This document shows positions 63,597 through 64,000 of a stretch of 64,000 nucleotides of DNA, piece by piece. Within the stretch, counting starts at the first letter, position 1. Every line of letters begins with the position of its first letter. Under the pieces are notes generated by a model. The model ran no database searches. It was not told the DNA's origin and saw nothing but the letters and a program-made list of their open reading frames with translations. Both the position numbers and the translations under genes were made by a program. This DNA comes from Tubiluchus corallicola (Eukaryota > Priapulida > Priapulimorpha > Priapulimorphida > Tubiluchidae), in NCBI GenBank assembly GCA_030141605.1, contig JAQGDQ010000168.1, positions 60,001 through 124,000 on the forward strand, in the 5' to 3' direction.

Positions 63597-64000
63597 TTAT
63601 ATTGTTTAGACAAAATATAAGCTTCCTTATACCGCTTCATAGTACACCTTACCTTCAGGTTAATGAGAAATGCAAACAAACTAAATTACTAAACACAATT
63701 CTTTATTCCCAAAAGAACTGGGAGTTCCTTCAAAGCGAATCGCTGCAGTTGTTGGCAAAATAGTTTCAATTTCATCCTTTTGGAATAATAGGTTACCATT
63801 CTTGCTCTTGCTACCATAAAACGGGGTGAGTTCGCCACCCCTTACGTAATGGCCATTGTAGGTTTGCTGTAACTATTGTTCAGTGTTTAATGAACAGATA
63901 TCATGATCACCGTCATTATAAACAGTTTGCGACAGTTATCTTCTTTCAATTCGCACTAGAAGTATTCCATTCTGCGCTACATATTATTTGTCTACTATTT
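63597..64000. other. Right window edge, nothing recognised
   Basis: No coding or RNA feature supported. If the retroelement relic extends, its upstream part would lie here, but no domain is visible. Confidence 0.4.

Overview
This is a eukaryotic (animal) window, AT-rich, with short exons, GT-AG introns, many microsatellites and several transposable-element relics. I see no prokaryotic features. An Nkx2-1 homeobox gene with all three NK2-class hallmarks places it in Metazoa. The animal AMT-type ammonium transporter, the A-type arylsulfatase, a short soluble-type FMO and the overall texture fit a marine invertebrate. A tunicate or other invertebrate deuterostome is plausible, but the species cannot be named from sequence alone.

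Layout: (1) 107-2095, minus strand: 5' part of a coiled-coil gene resembling the TJAP1/BEGAIN family, running off the left edge. (2) 6739-12909, plus: Nkx2-1, three coding exons, with a promoter-like patch just upstream. (3) 18452-20466, minus: intact two-exon flavin-containing monooxygenase (FMO). (4) about 24780-27921, minus: a tandem FMO copy decayed to a pseudogene that kept the same intron. (5) 30128-35846, minus: arylsulfatase, eight coding exons, with the formylglycine cysteine and other active-site motifs. (6) about 36-47 kb: gene-poor and repeat-rich, with two long-inverted-repeat (foldback-like) elements and a 1.2-kb compound trinucleotide array dominated by CTG. (7) 47397-60555, plus: a 12-exon AMT ammonium transporter whose introns hold a (GTAA)n array, a dispersed repeat, a GC-rich element with a 5S-rRNA-like head and polypurine tracts. 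(8) 60556-64000: a second 5S-like relic and a decayed retroelement C-terminal motif next to an (AAT)n array.

Exon structures were built by hand from splice sites and reading-frame phase. For all four intact or partial multi-exon genes every junction phase is consistent. The genes do not form an evident pathway; their adjacency looks like ordinary linkage, apart from the FMO tandem pair.

The most unusual pattern is recurrent: in four unrelated genes (TJAP1-like, Nkx2-1, arylsulfatase, AMT) the 3' end of an exon, with its 5' splice site, is duplicated a short distance downstream inside the following intron. In the arylsulfatase this is an array of 66-bp (22-codon) units that stays open in the exon's reading frame. 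Two introns also carry sense-strand (GTAA)n arrays, which are runs of consensus 5' splice sites.
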